Shown here: one piece after another, positions 54,900 through 63,939 of the stretch
Layout: each line of letters begins with the position of its first letter
Position numbering within the stretch: position 1 is the stretch's first letter
Assembly (NCBI GenBank): GCA_009649675.1
Contig: WJPL01000001.1
Span: forward strand, 1,136,469-1,200,468
Reading direction: 5' to 3'
DNA: 64,000 nt
Source of the DNA: Alphaproteobacteria bacterium HT1-32
GTDB lineage: Bacteria; Pseudomonadota; Alphaproteobacteria; Rhodospirillales; HT1-32
Notes under the pieces: model-generated
Told to the model about the DNA's origin: nothing
The model's database searches: none
The model's input: the letters and a program-made list of their open reading frames with translations, nothing else
Position numbers and translations under genes: made by a program

Positions 54900-55514
54900 A
54901 TGTCTGCATTGCGCTCAGTCGGTCGGACGCTGCGCCCGATTCTGGACTTCATCTACAAATTTTGCGGTTTTCTGGCTGCCGGCTTCCTGCTCATCATCCT
55001 GACGATCATCGTCGTCCAGATGATCTCCCGCTGGATGCTCGATCTGGCCCAGCTCATGCGCAGCCTCTTCGGTGAGGGTGCGGCAGACTGGGTTCTCACC
55101 AACATGGCCTACCAGTTCCCCGGATCGACCGATTATGCCGGTTATTCAATGGCGGCGGCGTCCTTTTTCGCGATGGCCTATACCCTCAACAATGGCGCCC
55201 ATATCCGGGTCAGCCTGGTCCTCAGCAAGCTGCACGGACTGCCCCGCCGGATCGGTGATATCTGGTGCTTCGGCATCGGCTTCTTCTTCGCTGCCTACTT
55301 TGCCTGGTACGCCATCCGCGCCACCTACTGGTCGCATAAACTGCATGACATCAGTCAGGGGCAGGATGCGACACCGGTCTGGATCCCCCAGGTTCCGATG
55401 GCCATCGGAACAACCATTCTGGCAGTTGCCCTGCTGGATCATCTTATCCGCGTGATCTTCGTCGGTGAAACCGACCTGTCTGCCGAACGCGTTGCTGAAA
55501 ACAAGGGGGAATAG
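54900..55514 (+). CDS. TRAP transporter small permease (DctQ family)
   Basis: 204 residues with four membrane helices. DctQ features are GFLAAGFLLIILTIIVVQMISRWML near the start and AMAYTLNNGAHIRVSLVLSKL in the middle. A central insertion (MRSLFGEGAADWVLTNMAYQF) makes the first loop longer than usual. Four bases separate it from the large permease gene. Confidence 0.92.
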   Translation: MSALRSVGRTLRPILDFIYKFCGFLAAGFLLIILTIIVVQMISRWMLDLAQLMRSLFGEGAADWVLTNMAYQFPGSTDYAGYSMAAASFFAMAYTLNNGAHIRVSLVLSKLHGLPRRIGDIWCFGIGFFFAAYFAWYAIRATYWSHKLHDISQGQDATPVWIPQVPMAIGTTILAVALLDHLIRVIFVGETDLSAERVAENKGE

Positions 55515-55518
55515 ATCG

Positions 55519-56832
55519 ATGGAACAGGCACTGCTCACAACGATTTTCCTCTTCACGCTGTTCTTCCTGCTCGGTTCCGGCGTCTGGGTCGGGCTGTCAC
55601 TGCTCGGCGTGGCCCTGATCGGCATGGAACTGTTCACCAACCGTCCGGCTGGCGATGCCATGATCACGACCATCTGGACCTCATCCTCCAGCTGGTCGCT
55701 GACCGCCCTGCCGCTGTTCATCTGGATGGGTGAAATTCTCTACCGGACCCGGCTGAGCGAAGACATGTTCCGGGGGCTGGCCCCCTGGATGGCCCCGCTT
55801 CCCGGTCGCCTGCTGCATACCAATGTGGTCGGCTGCACGATCTTTGCTGCGGTGTCCGGCTCTTCTGCCGCCACCCTGACCACGGTCGGCAAGATGTCGA
55901 TCCCGGAACTGCGGAGCCGCGGCTATCCGGAACGGATGATTATCGGCACCCTCGCCGGATCAGCCACTCTCGGCCTGATGATCCCGCCGTCCCTGACGCT
56001 TATTGTCTATGGCGTTACCATCAATGAATCGATCTCCAAACTGTTCATGGCGGGTGTGTTTCCCGGCCTGATTCTGGCCGCCCTGTTCATGGGTTATGTG
56101 GCCTACTGGTCGGTTGTCTACCGCAAGGAAGTCCCGCCCGCCGAACCGTCAATGACACTGATGCACCGGATCAGCGAGGCCCGCTTCCTGATTCCGGTCA
56201 TCTGTCTGGTGATCTTTGTCATCGGCTCGATGTATATGGGTATCGCCACCGCGACAGAGGCCGCCTCTATCGGCGTCATCGGGGCGATGGTACTGGCTGC
56301 CCTGCAGGGATCGCTCAATTTTGCGACCTTCCGGGAAAGCCTGCTGGGGGCCACCCGCACCTCCTGCATGATCGCGCTTATCCTGTCAGGTGCAGCCTTC
56401 CTGTCCCTGTCGATGGGCTTTACCGGGCTGCCCCGGGCGCTCGCCGCCTGGATTGATTCCCTGCATCTGTCGCCTTATGTGCTGATCTTCGCGCTGACCA
56501 TTTTCTACATCATCATCGGCTGTTTCCTCGACGGTATCTCGTCGGTGGTGCTGACCATGGCGGTGGTCGAGCCGATGATCCGGGCCGCCGGAATCGATGT
56601 TATCTGGTTCGGCATCTTCATCGTCGTCGTGGTGGAAATGGCGCAAATCACGCCACCCATCGGCTTCAACCTGTTCGTATTGCAAGGCATGACGGAACAT
56701 CAGATCGGCTATATCGCGCGCTGCGCCCTGCCGTTGTTCTTCCTGATGTGCATCATGGTCGTGATCCTTGTCATCTTCCCGGAAATTGCCACCTGGCTGC
56801 CGGACAATATGCGAACCAGACCGGGAACCTGA
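55519..56832 (+). CDS. TRAP transporter large permease (DctM family)
   Basis: 437 residues from the ATG at 55519. Typical DctM sequences are WTSSSSWSLTALPLFIWMGEILYRTRL, GCTIFAAVSGSSAATLTTVGKM, LAGSATLGLMIPPSLTLIVYG and the C-terminal PPIGFNLFVLQGMT. It forms the Na+-driven channel with the small subunit. The enoyl-CoA hydratase gene begins four bases after its stop, making transport and catabolism part of one operon. Confidence 0.94.
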   Translation: MEQALLTTIFLFTLFFLLGSGVWVGLSLLGVALIGMELFTNRPAGDAMITTIWTSSSSWSLTALPLFIWMGEILYRTRLSEDMFRGLAPWMAPLPGRLLHTNVVGCTIFAAVSGSSAATLTTVGKMSIPELRSRGYPERMIIGTLAGSATLGLMIPPSLTLIVYGVTINESISKLFMAGVFPGLILAALFMGYVAYWSVVYRKEVPPAEPSMTLMHRISEARFLIPVICLVIFVIGSMYMGIATATEAASIGVIGAMVLAALQGSLNFATFRESLLGATRTSCMIALILSGAAFLSLSMGFTGLPRALAAWIDSLHLSPYVLIFALTIFYIIIGCFLDGISSVVLTMAVVEPMIRAAGIDVIWFGIFIVVVVEMAQITPPIGFNLFVLQGMTEHQIGYIARCALPLFFLMCIMVVILVIFPEIATWLPDNMRTRPGT

Positions 56833-56836
56833 CTAT

Positions 56837-57598
56837 ATGCCTGACTTTATCAAGACCGAGACCCGTGGCACGACAGCCATCATCACCCTGAACAGACCGG
56901 AGGTGATGAACGCCTGGAATACACGGATGCGGGAAGAAATTCTGACCGCAATGGCGGGCTTCGCAAAGGACAATGCCATCAGGGCACTGATCTTCACCGG
57001 TGCCGGAGACCGCGCCTTCTGTGCCGGTCAGGACCTTAATGAAGCCAAGGATCTTGATCCGGATTCCGCCGTCGAATGGATTGAGGAATGGCGCACCCTC
57101 TACACCGCTTTCCGGACCTTCCCGAAACCGGTGATCGCAGCCCTGAACGGTGTCTCCGCAGGCTCGGCCTTTCAGGCCTGTCTGATGATGGATATCCGCG
57201 TCGCCCATCCGGGGGTACGACTGGGCCAGCCGGAAGTGAAATCCGGTATCGCCAGCATTACCGGGCCGTGGATCATGAATGCCATGTTCGGCCTGTCACG
57301 GACAACGGAACTAGCGCTTTCCGGTCGCCTGATGATGGCCGATGAAGCCACGAATGCCGGCATTGTCCATCATCTCGTCGAACAGGGTCAGGTCATGCCG
57401 ACGGCACTGCGCCTTGCCGATGAAATGGGCAACCTGCCGGGCACAGCTTTCGGCCTGACCAAACGCTGGCTGGCCGAGATGACCCAGCCCGGTTTCGATG
57501 CGGCGTTCGAGGCCGCCCGGCGCTACCATCGTGAAGCCTATGAATCCGGCGAACCACAGCGTGAAACAGCCGGGTTCGTCACCAAGAAAAAGGCGTGA
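56837..57598 (+). CDS. enoyl-CoA hydratase/isomerase family protein
   Basis: 253 residues from the ATG at 56837, a crotonase-fold enzyme acting on CoA thioesters. The start TTAIITLNRPEVMNAWNTRM is typical. The oxyanion hole is in FTGAGDRAFCAGQDLNEAK and AALNGVSAGSAFQACLMMDIRVAH. At the first catalytic-Glu position of canonical hydratases the sequence has SAFQACL, and a possible second Glu lies in GQPEVKSGIAS, so hydratase is not certain; isomerase or another crotonase activity is possible. It overlaps the ligase gene by four bases. Confidence 0.9.
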   Translation: MPDFIKTETRGTTAIITLNRPEVMNAWNTRMREEILTAMAGFAKDNAIRALIFTGAGDRAFCAGQDLNEAKDLDPDSAVEWIEEWRTLYTAFRTFPKPVIAALNGVSAGSAFQACLMMDIRVAHPGVRLGQPEVKSGIASITGPWIMNAMFGLSRTTELALSGRLMMADEATNAGIVHHLVEQGQVMPTALRLADEMGNLPGTAFGLTKRWLAEMTQPGFDAAFEAARRYHREAYESGEPQRETAGFVTKKKA

Positions 57599-59091
57599 GC
57601 GGGGAACGCGCAGAAACCCATGCCGCGCTGCTGATCAGCGCGGCAGCCACCCGGCCCGATCATGTCCTGCTGGACTGGCAGGGGCGCGCAATCACCACTG
57701 ATGAAGTCTGTCAACAGGCGCAGGCTCTGGCCGCCGGTCTGCGGGCCGCAGGGGTGCAGGCCGGTGATGCGGTCGCGCTCATGCTCGACAACCATCCTGA
57801 CCATGTCGCGCTGATCTTTGCCCTGGCCCTCAGCGGCGCTGTCTGGGTTCCCCTGAACCCGAAGCTGAAAGGCCCGGCAATCCGTCACATCATTCAGGTG
57901 ACAGACCCGGTCCTTGGCGTCGCTGACGATGACCATGCCGCCGATATCAGGGAAACCGGCTTCAGCCGTCCCGTCCTGACGCTGGCAGACCTGATGGCCA
58001 CGGCTGCCGGCACCACCCCGCCCACAGGTGAAGGTCTGACCGGAGAGAGCACCCGCACCATCCTGTTTACCTCCGGCACCACCGGCGCGCCCAAGGGTGT
58101 CATCGTGACCGAACGGATGCTGTTATCGGCCAGCCGCTTTGCCGCCATGGCATCCGGTGCACAACCCGGCCACCGGTTTCATTTCTGGGAACCGCTGATC
58201 CATGTCGGCGGTGCGCAGATGCTGGCACTGGCGCTGGAACAGCAGGCGACGCTGGTGATGGTTCCCCGGTTTTCCGCCAGCCGGTTCTGGGACGAGGTTC
58301 GCGACGGACGCGTCAGCCGGGCGCATTATCTGGGCGGCGTGCTGGATATCCTGCTGAAACTGCCGCCGGACCCGAAGGACCGGGATCACGGGCTGGAGCT
58401 GGCCTTCGGTGCCGGGGCACGCCCGGAAGTCGATGCCGCCTTTCGCGAACGTTTTGGTGTCCGGCTGGTCGAAGTCTATGGCATGACCGAAGCTTCAAGC
58501 TTCTCGACCATCAATCATGACGGTGTTGCGGGCTCCATCGGCAAGGCAGCCCCCGGCGTTACCATAACCCTGCGCGACCCGGAAGGTCGCGTCGTGCCAG
58601 ACGGTGAACGGGGCGAGATTGTGCTCCGGACTGACCCGCCAACACTGATGACCCCCGGCTATCTGGGTAACCCGGAGGCAACGGCGGAACTACTACAATC
58701 CGATGGCCTCCATACCGGTGATATCGCCTGGCGGGATAAAGACGGGAATTATTTCTTCTCGGGCCGGTCAAAAGACATGATCCGCCATAAGGGAGAGAAC
58801 GTCTCCGCCTGGGAAGTTGAGCGCGTGCTGAACGACCACCCCGCCATCGCGGAAAGTGCCGTCATCGGCGTTCCCGGTGCCCTGGGTGAAGAGGATATCA
58901 TGGCATTCCTGCGCACCGCCACAGGCACCACACTGGACCTGACCGAACTGAAGGCCTGGTGTGCGGAACGCCTCGCCGCCTTCCAGATGCCCCGCTATAT
59001 CCGCCGGGTCGAAGCCTTTGACCTCACACCGTCAGAACGGATCAGGAAGGGTGGTTTGCCGCGCGATACCAGCGACGCGGAGATATTCTGA
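57595..59091 (+). CDS. AMP-dependent acyl-CoA synthetase/ligase
   Basis: 498 residues with a GTG start at 57595 overlapping the hydratase stop (GTGA) and an AAGG just upstream. It belongs to the ANL adenylating superfamily: the P-loop-like ILFTSGTTGAPKGVIVT, the adenine-binding VEVYGMTEASSFSTI, the Asp of LHTGDIAWRDKDGNYFFSGRSKDMIRHKGENVSAWEVE, and the C-terminal lysine in SERIRKGGLPR. It activates a carboxylic acid to its CoA thioester, probably the substrate brought in by the TRAP system. Its acid specificity is not visible. Confidence 0.92.
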   Translation: MSGERAETHAALLISAAATRPDHVLLDWQGRAITTDEVCQQAQALAAGLRAAGVQAGDAVALMLDNHPDHVALIFALALSGAVWVPLNPKLKGPAIRHIIQVTDPVLGVADDDHAADIRETGFSRPVLTLADLMATAAGTTPPTGEGLTGESTRTILFTSGTTGAPKGVIVTERMLLSASRFAAMASGAQPGHRFHFWEPLIHVGGAQMLALALEQQATLVMVPRFSASRFWDEVRDGRVSRAHYLGGVLDILLKLPPDPKDRDHGLELAFGAGARPEVDAAFRERFGVRLVEVYGMTEASSFSTINHDGVAGSIGKAAPGVTITLRDPEGRVVPDGERGEIVLRTDPPTLMTPGYLGNPEATAELLQSDGLHTGDIAWRDKDGNYFFSGRSKDMIRHKGENVSAWEVERVLNDHPAIAESAVIGVPGALGEEDIMAFLRTATGTTLDLTELKAWCAERLAAFQMPRYIRRVEAFDLTPSERIRKGGLPRDTSDAEIF

Positions 59092-59189
59092 CCCTCCCGT
59101 GACGGTCAGATGCAGACCGCCCGTGACCATCCCTCCGGAATAGGGCTATCCTGTCCGGACATATCTGCATTACAGGGGAGGAGCGACCA

Positions 59190-59975
59190 ATGCCCGCATT
59201 TGAAAATACCATGAAGAAGAAGCTGGAAGCCGGAGGCTGTGTCTTCTCACTGACCGCCTCGGCCATGCGTCAGCCGGGTATCGCGCTGATGGCTAAGGAA
59301 TGCGGTTTCGACTGGCTGTTCATCGACACCGAACATAGCAGCATGGACGTGGATACCGTCTCGGCGCTCTGCGTTGCCGCCCTGCCGACCGGGGTGACAC
59401 CGATTGTCCGCGTACCCGGTCATCAATCCTTCCATGCTTCCCGCGTTCTCGACGGTGGTGCGATGGGTGTCGTGGTACCGCATGTAAATACGGTCGAAGA
59501 AGCACAGGCCGTTGTCACCAACTGCCGGTTCCCGCCGCTCGGTCTGCGGTCACTGACCGGCCTGTCGCCACAGCTCGGCTATCAGCCGACACCGATGGAT
59601 GAAGCGACGCGGATTCTGAATGACCTGACCTTCGTCACGGTGATGATTGAAACACCGGAAGCCGTCGAAAATGCCGACGCCATCGCTGCCGTGCCCGGCA
59701 TTGATTGTGTCATGGTGGGCTGCAACGATCTGGCGGCCACCATGGGGATTGCCGGAAAACTGGGTGATCCGAAGATCGAGGCCGCCCTGAAAACCGTGAT
59801 CGAGGCCTGTGCCCGGCATAACAAATATCCGGGTATGGGTGGCGTTTATGCTCATCCGCTGATGGAAAAATATATCGGGATGGGAGTCCGCTTCTGTCTG
59901 GCGGGCGGCGATCATTCCCTGATGATGAGTGCCGGACGTGACCGCATGAATTTCCTCAGCCGCTTTCAGGCCTGA
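59190..59975 (+). CDS. HpcH/HpaI family class II aldolase
   Basis: 261 residues, paralogous to the protein at 28812-29579. Catalytic and metal residues appear in CGFDWLFIDTEHSSMDVDTVSA, TVMIETPEAVENADAIAAV and VMVGCNDLAATMG. The family performs retro-aldol cleavage of 2-keto-3-deoxy or hydroxyacyl compounds to give pyruvate or a related product. It follows the ligase gene after 98 bases and precedes a strong hairpin, so it appears to be the last member of this catabolic cluster. Confidence 0.9.
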   Translation: MPAFENTMKKKLEAGGCVFSLTASAMRQPGIALMAKECGFDWLFIDTEHSSMDVDTVSALCVAALPTGVTPIVRVPGHQSFHASRVLDGGAMGVVVPHVNTVEEAQAVVTNCRFPPLGLRSLTGLSPQLGYQPTPMDEATRILNDLTFVTVMIETPEAVENADAIAAVPGIDCVMVGCNDLAATMGIAGKLGDPKIEAALKTVIEACARHNKYPGMGGVYAHPLMEKYIGMGVRFCLAGGDHSLMMSAGRDRMNFLSRFQA

Positions 59976-59985
59976 GGCCGGCGGC

Positions 59986-60014
59986 TCCGGGAAAATACCG
60001 GACATTTTCCCGGA
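59986..60014 (+). terminator. terminator-like hairpin after the aldolase gene
   Basis: TCCGGGAAAAT (59986-59996) pairs with ATTTTCCCGGA (60004-60014) around a seven-base loop, 11 bases after the aldolase stop, followed by a short TTTA. It likely ends the catabolic operon before citramalate synthase. Confidence 0.7.
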
Positions 60015-60113
60015 TTTACGGTTCAGCCGACAGAATCCTTGCGGTTCCCGGCGGGATGGGTTTGAAATCGCGCCCTTCGCCGACTGACCCTGAGCAACAC
60101 CGGGAGCACCGCG

Positions 60114-61760
60114 ATGGCGGGCAATGAAAATTACGTCTATCTGTTCGACACCACACTGCGCGACGGCCAGCAGATGCAGGGGGTGGATTTCACCACCGTC
60201 GACAAACAGGCCATTGCCCTGGAACTGGATGCCCTTGGTGTAGATTACGTCGAAGGTGGCTGGCCCGGTGCCAACCCGACAGATGATGCCTTCTTCGCCG
60301 AACCGCCGGAACTGTCGACCGCAAAGCTGGTTGCCTTTGGCATGACCCGGCGTCCCGGGCGCTCCGTCGAGAATGATCCCGGATTTCAGGCCCTGCTGAC
60401 CACCGGTGCCCGTTCCGTCTGCTTCGTCGGCAAGTCCTGGGATTTCCATGTCGATGTGGCTCTGGAAATCCCGCGTGAGGAAAATGTCGAGATGATCGCC
60501 GATTCCGTCCGCCATGCCACGGGCCGGATGGAACAGGTGATGTATGATGCCGAGCATTTCTTCGATGGCTACAAGAACAACCCGGACTATGCCCTGTCCT
60601 GCCTGAAGGCCGCCCATGATAACGGCGCCCGCTGGGTCGTGCTCTGCGATACCAATGGCGGCACCCTGCCGGACGAAATCGAACGGATTGTCGGCGAGGT
60701 CTGTCAGCATATTCCCGGCAGCCATCTTGGCATTCACTGTCATAACGACACCGGTAATGCGATCGCCAACTCACTGGCCGCCGTGCGCGCCGGGGCGCGA
60801 CAGGTTCAGGGCACCCTGAACGGGTTGGGAGAGCGCTGCGGCAATGCCGATATCATCACGCTGATTGCCAACCTGAAGCTGAAAATGGGTATGGATGTCG
60901 GCATCAGCGATGCGGGCGTTGCGAAACTGACCCATATTTCGCGCATGCTGGACGAGCGGCTGAACCGTGCGCCCAATCGCGGTGCACCTTTCGTTGGCGA
61001 AAGCGCCTTTGCCCATAAAGGCGGGCTGCATGTCTCCGCGGTTGAGAAAGATCCCCGGACCTACGAACATATTGACCCGTCTGTGGTCGGCAACAACCGT
61101 CATATTGTTGTCTCGGATCAGGCCGGGCGGTCAAATATCCTCGCCCGGTTCCGCGAGATCGGGGTGGAGATCGACCCGAAGGACAAGCGGGTGACGCGAC
61201 TGGTTGAAGTGGTGAAGGAACGCGAGGCCCAGGGCTATGCCTATGATGGTGCAGAAGCCAGTTTCGAACTGCTGGCCCGGCGTCTGCTGGGCGACATGCC
61301 GACCTATTTCCAGCTCTCCAGCTTCAGGGTCATTGATGAACGTCGCTGGAACGCCCGTGCGGAAGAAGTCACCCTGTCGGAAGCAACCGTCAAATTGCAG
61401 GTCGGCGATGATGAATTCATGAGCGTCGCCGAAGGTAATGGTCCGGTCAATGCCATCGACGGGGCCATGCGCAAGGTGCTGATTGATTGCTATCCCACAC
61501 TGACCGACCTGCGTCTTGTCGACTACAAGGTACGTATTCTGACCCCGAATGACGGCACCGAGGCGGTAACGCGCGTCCGCATCGAAAGTGCCAGTGGCCG
61601 TGGCCGGTCGGCCCATAGCTGGTCGACCATCGGTGTTTCCACCAACATCATTTCAGCCTCATTCAACGCGTTGCGCGACTCCATTACCTACAAACTGTTC
61701 AAGGACGGAGTCGCGACCGAGCATCTGAAAGATACTTCGCCCCGGCGGACTTTCGACTGA
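60114..61760 (+). CDS. cimA: (R)-citramalate synthase
   Basis: 548 residues, the CimA type within the isopropylmalate/homocitrate synthase family. The barrel active site starts LFDTTLRDGQQMQGVDFTTVDK, with substrate-specific YVEGGWPGANPTDDAFF, a signature that separates CimA from LeuA. Metal-binding HCHNDTGNAIANSLAAVRAGARQVQGTLNGLGERCGN follows, and a C-terminal regulatory domain begins near residue 390. It condenses acetyl-CoA and pyruvate for the threonine-independent isoleucine route. Transcription probably continues into trmJ. Confidence 0.95.
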   Translation: MAGNENYVYLFDTTLRDGQQMQGVDFTTVDKQAIALELDALGVDYVEGGWPGANPTDDAFFAEPPELSTAKLVAFGMTRRPGRSVENDPGFQALLTTGARSVCFVGKSWDFHVDVALEIPREENVEMIADSVRHATGRMEQVMYDAEHFFDGYKNNPDYALSCLKAAHDNGARWVVLCDTNGGTLPDEIERIVGEVCQHIPGSHLGIHCHNDTGNAIANSLAAVRAGARQVQGTLNGLGERCGNADIITLIANLKLKMGMDVGISDAGVAKLTHISRMLDERLNRAPNRGAPFVGESAFAHKGGLHVSAVEKDPRTYEHIDPSVVGNNRHIVVSDQAGRSNILARFREIGVEIDPKDKRVTRLVEVVKEREAQGYAYDGAEASFELLARRLLGDMPTYFQLSSFRVIDERRWNARAEEVTLSEATVKLQVGDDEFMSVAEGNGPVNAIDGAMRKVLIDCYPTLTDLRLVDYKVRILTPNDGTEAVTRVRIESASGRGRSAHSWSTIGVSTNIISASFNALRDSITYKLFKDGVATEHLKDTSPRRTFD

Positions 61761-62539
61761 TGGCAGGGACTGACGGCAAATCTGCGGCGGCAGGGTCCGG
61801 CGGCCCGGCGATTATCCTGATCGATCCGCAGCTGGGGGAAAATATCGGCATGTGCGCCCGTGCCATGCTGAACAACGGGCTGACAGATCTCCGGCTGGTC
61901 CGCCCCCGTGACGGCTGGCCCAGCGAAAAGGCCGTGGCATCCTCCTCCGGTGCGCTGGAGAAAGGTGTCGAGGTAAAGGTGTTCGAGACAACAGCCGAAG
62001 CCATTGCTGACCTTCAGGGGGTCTATGCCACCACGGCCCGCCCCCGCGCCATGACCCAGGTGGTCATGACCCCGCGTGCGGCGGCAACCGACATGCGATC
62101 CCGGGTTGATAGCGGCCAGCAGATCGGCATTCTGTTCGGGGCAGAACGCAAGGGGCTGCATAACGACGATGTGGCGCTGGCTGATGTGGTGGTGGAAGCC
62201 CCGCTGAATCCGGCTTTTTCCTCGCTCAATCTGGCACAGGCTGTTCTGCTAGTCGGCTATGAATGGTATCAGGCCGGTGTCGAGAAGGCGCCGGTTGAGC
62301 AGGTCATGGGCGATACCCGCCCGGCCAACCGCGAAGAGCTGATCGGCCTGTTCGAACATCTGGAACGGGAACTCGATGATTGCGGTTTTCTGCTGCCTGT
62401 CGAGAAACGCCCGACCATGACCCGCAACATCCGGAATATTTTCCTGCGCGCCAACATGACGGAACAGGAAGTCCGCACCTTGCGCGGCGTGATCGTCGGG
62501 CTGGTCAAATATGGCGGACGTTACCGGAAAACCGATTAA
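61760..62539 (+). CDS. trmJ: tRNA (cytidine/uridine-2'-O-)-methyltransferase TrmJ-type
   Basis: 259 residues, a SPOUT-class methyltransferase. It has AIILIDPQLGENIGMCARAMLNNGLTDLRLVRPRDGWPS at the start, the substrate-handling LFGAERKGLHNDDVALADVVVEAPLNPAFSSLNLAQAVLLVGYEWYQ that forms the trefoil-knot SAM site, and a C-terminal extension of about 90 residues typical of TrmJ dimers. It modifies position 32 in the anticodon loop. Its ATG overlaps the cimA stop by one base (TGATG). Confidence 0.93.
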   Translation: MAGTDGKSAAAGSGGPAIILIDPQLGENIGMCARAMLNNGLTDLRLVRPRDGWPSEKAVASSSGALEKGVEVKVFETTAEAIADLQGVYATTARPRAMTQVVMTPRAAATDMRSRVDSGQQIGILFGAERKGLHNDDVALADVVVEAPLNPAFSSLNLAQAVLLVGYEWYQAGVEKAPVEQVMGDTRPANREELIGLFEHLERELDDCGFLLPVEKRPTMTRNIRNIFLRANMTEQEVRTLRGVIVGLVKYGGRYRKTD

Positions 62540-63939
62540 CGGCCCGTCGTCACCAGTTCAGCGGCGGCTTCACCGGCGATGCGGCCAAGGGCCACAGCGG
62601 TCAGCAGACCATTCCCTGAAAGATAACCCCAGACCGCCGGGCCGGAGACACCGCGTGCCGCGCCGCCACCGGCAAACAGATTGGGCAGTAACGAGCCGTC
62701 GGGCCGCATGGCCCGCGTCCGGTCATCAACCGTCAGCCCACCCTGCGTATGGAACAGCGTGCCGGTCACCCGGATTGCGTAGAACGGCCCTGAAAGCGGC
62801 GGCTTTTGCGTGAAATCACGACCGAAAGCATCCTCTCCCTCACCCGCCTGCAATCTGGCAACCTCATCCAGGGTTTTCTGCAAAGCCTCGGCAGGCAGGT
62901 CCGTCAGCGCAGCCAGCGCCACCGGGTCATCGGCCCTGCGGACCGCCCCGGCCTTTTCCGCCTGACGATAATCATCGAAGGTCATGCCGAGATCATGGAG
63001 ACGCTGGTCGTAAATATCCCAGGCGATACCTTCCGGTTGGGCCAGAACATCGACGGCCTGCTCGGAGTAACCCTGATTCTCGTTGGAAAACCGCTTGCCC
63101 GCCAGATTGACCTGAATGCCGCCTTCCATCATCAGCGCCCAGCTGATCAGAACCGCGTGCGGCCAGGCGACAGAGCCATGTCCCTGATAGGCCCCCATAT
63201 CCGCCAGCCCGGCACCAAGGCCCGCTCCCCATTTTACCGCATCGCCCTGATTGCCGACATGGCCGAAATAGATTGCGGAAACCATCTCCGGAATATGCTT
63301 TTCCAGCATCTCCCTGCTGCCGCCATATCCGTTGCAGGCCAGCACCAGTGCGTCGCAGCCGATGGCCTCTACCGACCCATCCGGTCTGGCAACCCTGACC
63401 CCGCGAACCTGTCCATCCCTCTCCGCATACAGGGCGGTTACATGGGCGTCCGTCATGATGTCGATTTCTGCGGCCGACAGGGCACCATGCAGTGCGGTAA
63501 TCAGGCCGCGACCTGTCTGTTCCGCATGCGCATGCATGCGCAGCGCCGTATGACCGGGATATTTGAAACCTTCGAGCAGCACAAAGGGGATGTTGTGCCG
63601 GTCAGCCAGCCATTCCAGTGTCGGGCCGGAAGTCCGGGCAACAAGGTCGGTCAAAACAGGATCGGCCCTGCCTTTCGCCTTGCGCTGAATGTCAGCGGAC
63701 ATAATGGCAACAGAATCGGTCTCGCCAATGGCCGTCTGCCACCGGGTTTCACAGGCCGGAATGAAACCGGACGACAGGGCAGTCGAGCCACCGGGAGAGC
63801 TGTCCCGGTCAAGCACCAGAACCTCTGCACCCCGGTCGCGAGCTGCCAGTGCGGCAATCGAGCCACAGGCACCCGCCCCGATGACGATGACCGGAACCGT
63901 TATGTCAAAAGCAGGGATTTCATGAATGATTTCAGACAT
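62536..63939 (-). CDS. FAD-dependent oxidoreductase of the fumarate reductase/succinate dehydrogenase flavoprotein family
   Basis: 467 residues from the ATG at 63939; a longer frame reaches 63999 at the window edge, so an upstream start is not excluded. The FAD motif is VPVIVIGAGACGSIAALAARDRGAEVLVLDRD, followed by GGSTALSSGF. Residues such as the FYAIRVTGTLFHTQGGLTVD stretch and the C-terminal GGAARGVSGPAVWGYLSGNGLLTAVALGRIAG are typical of flavocytochrome c-like and 3-ketosteroid dehydrogenase-like relatives without cytochrome domains. Substrate unknown. It overlaps the end of trmJ by four bases in convergent orientation. Confidence 0.88.
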   Translation of the reverse strand: MSEIIHEIPAFDITVPVIVIGAGACGSIAALAARDRGAEVLVLDRDSSPGGSTALSSGFIPACETRWQTAIGETDSVAIMSADIQRKAKGRADPVLTDLVARTSGPTLEWLADRHNIPFVLLEGFKYPGHTALRMHAHAEQTGRGLITALHGALSAAEIDIMTDAHVTALYAERDGQVRGVRVARPDGSVEAIGCDALVLACNGYGGSREMLEKHIPEMVSAIYFGHVGNQGDAVKWGAGLGAGLADMGAYQGHGSVAWPHAVLISWALMMEGGIQVNLAGKRFSNENQGYSEQAVDVLAQPEGIAWDIYDQRLHDLGMTFDDYRQAEKAGAVRRADDPVALAALTDLPAEALQKTLDEVARLQAGEGEDAFGRDFTQKPPLSGPFYAIRVTGTLFHTQGGLTVDDRTRAMRPDGSLLPNLFAGGGAARGVSGPAVWGYLSGNGLLTAVALGRIAGEAAAELVTTGR

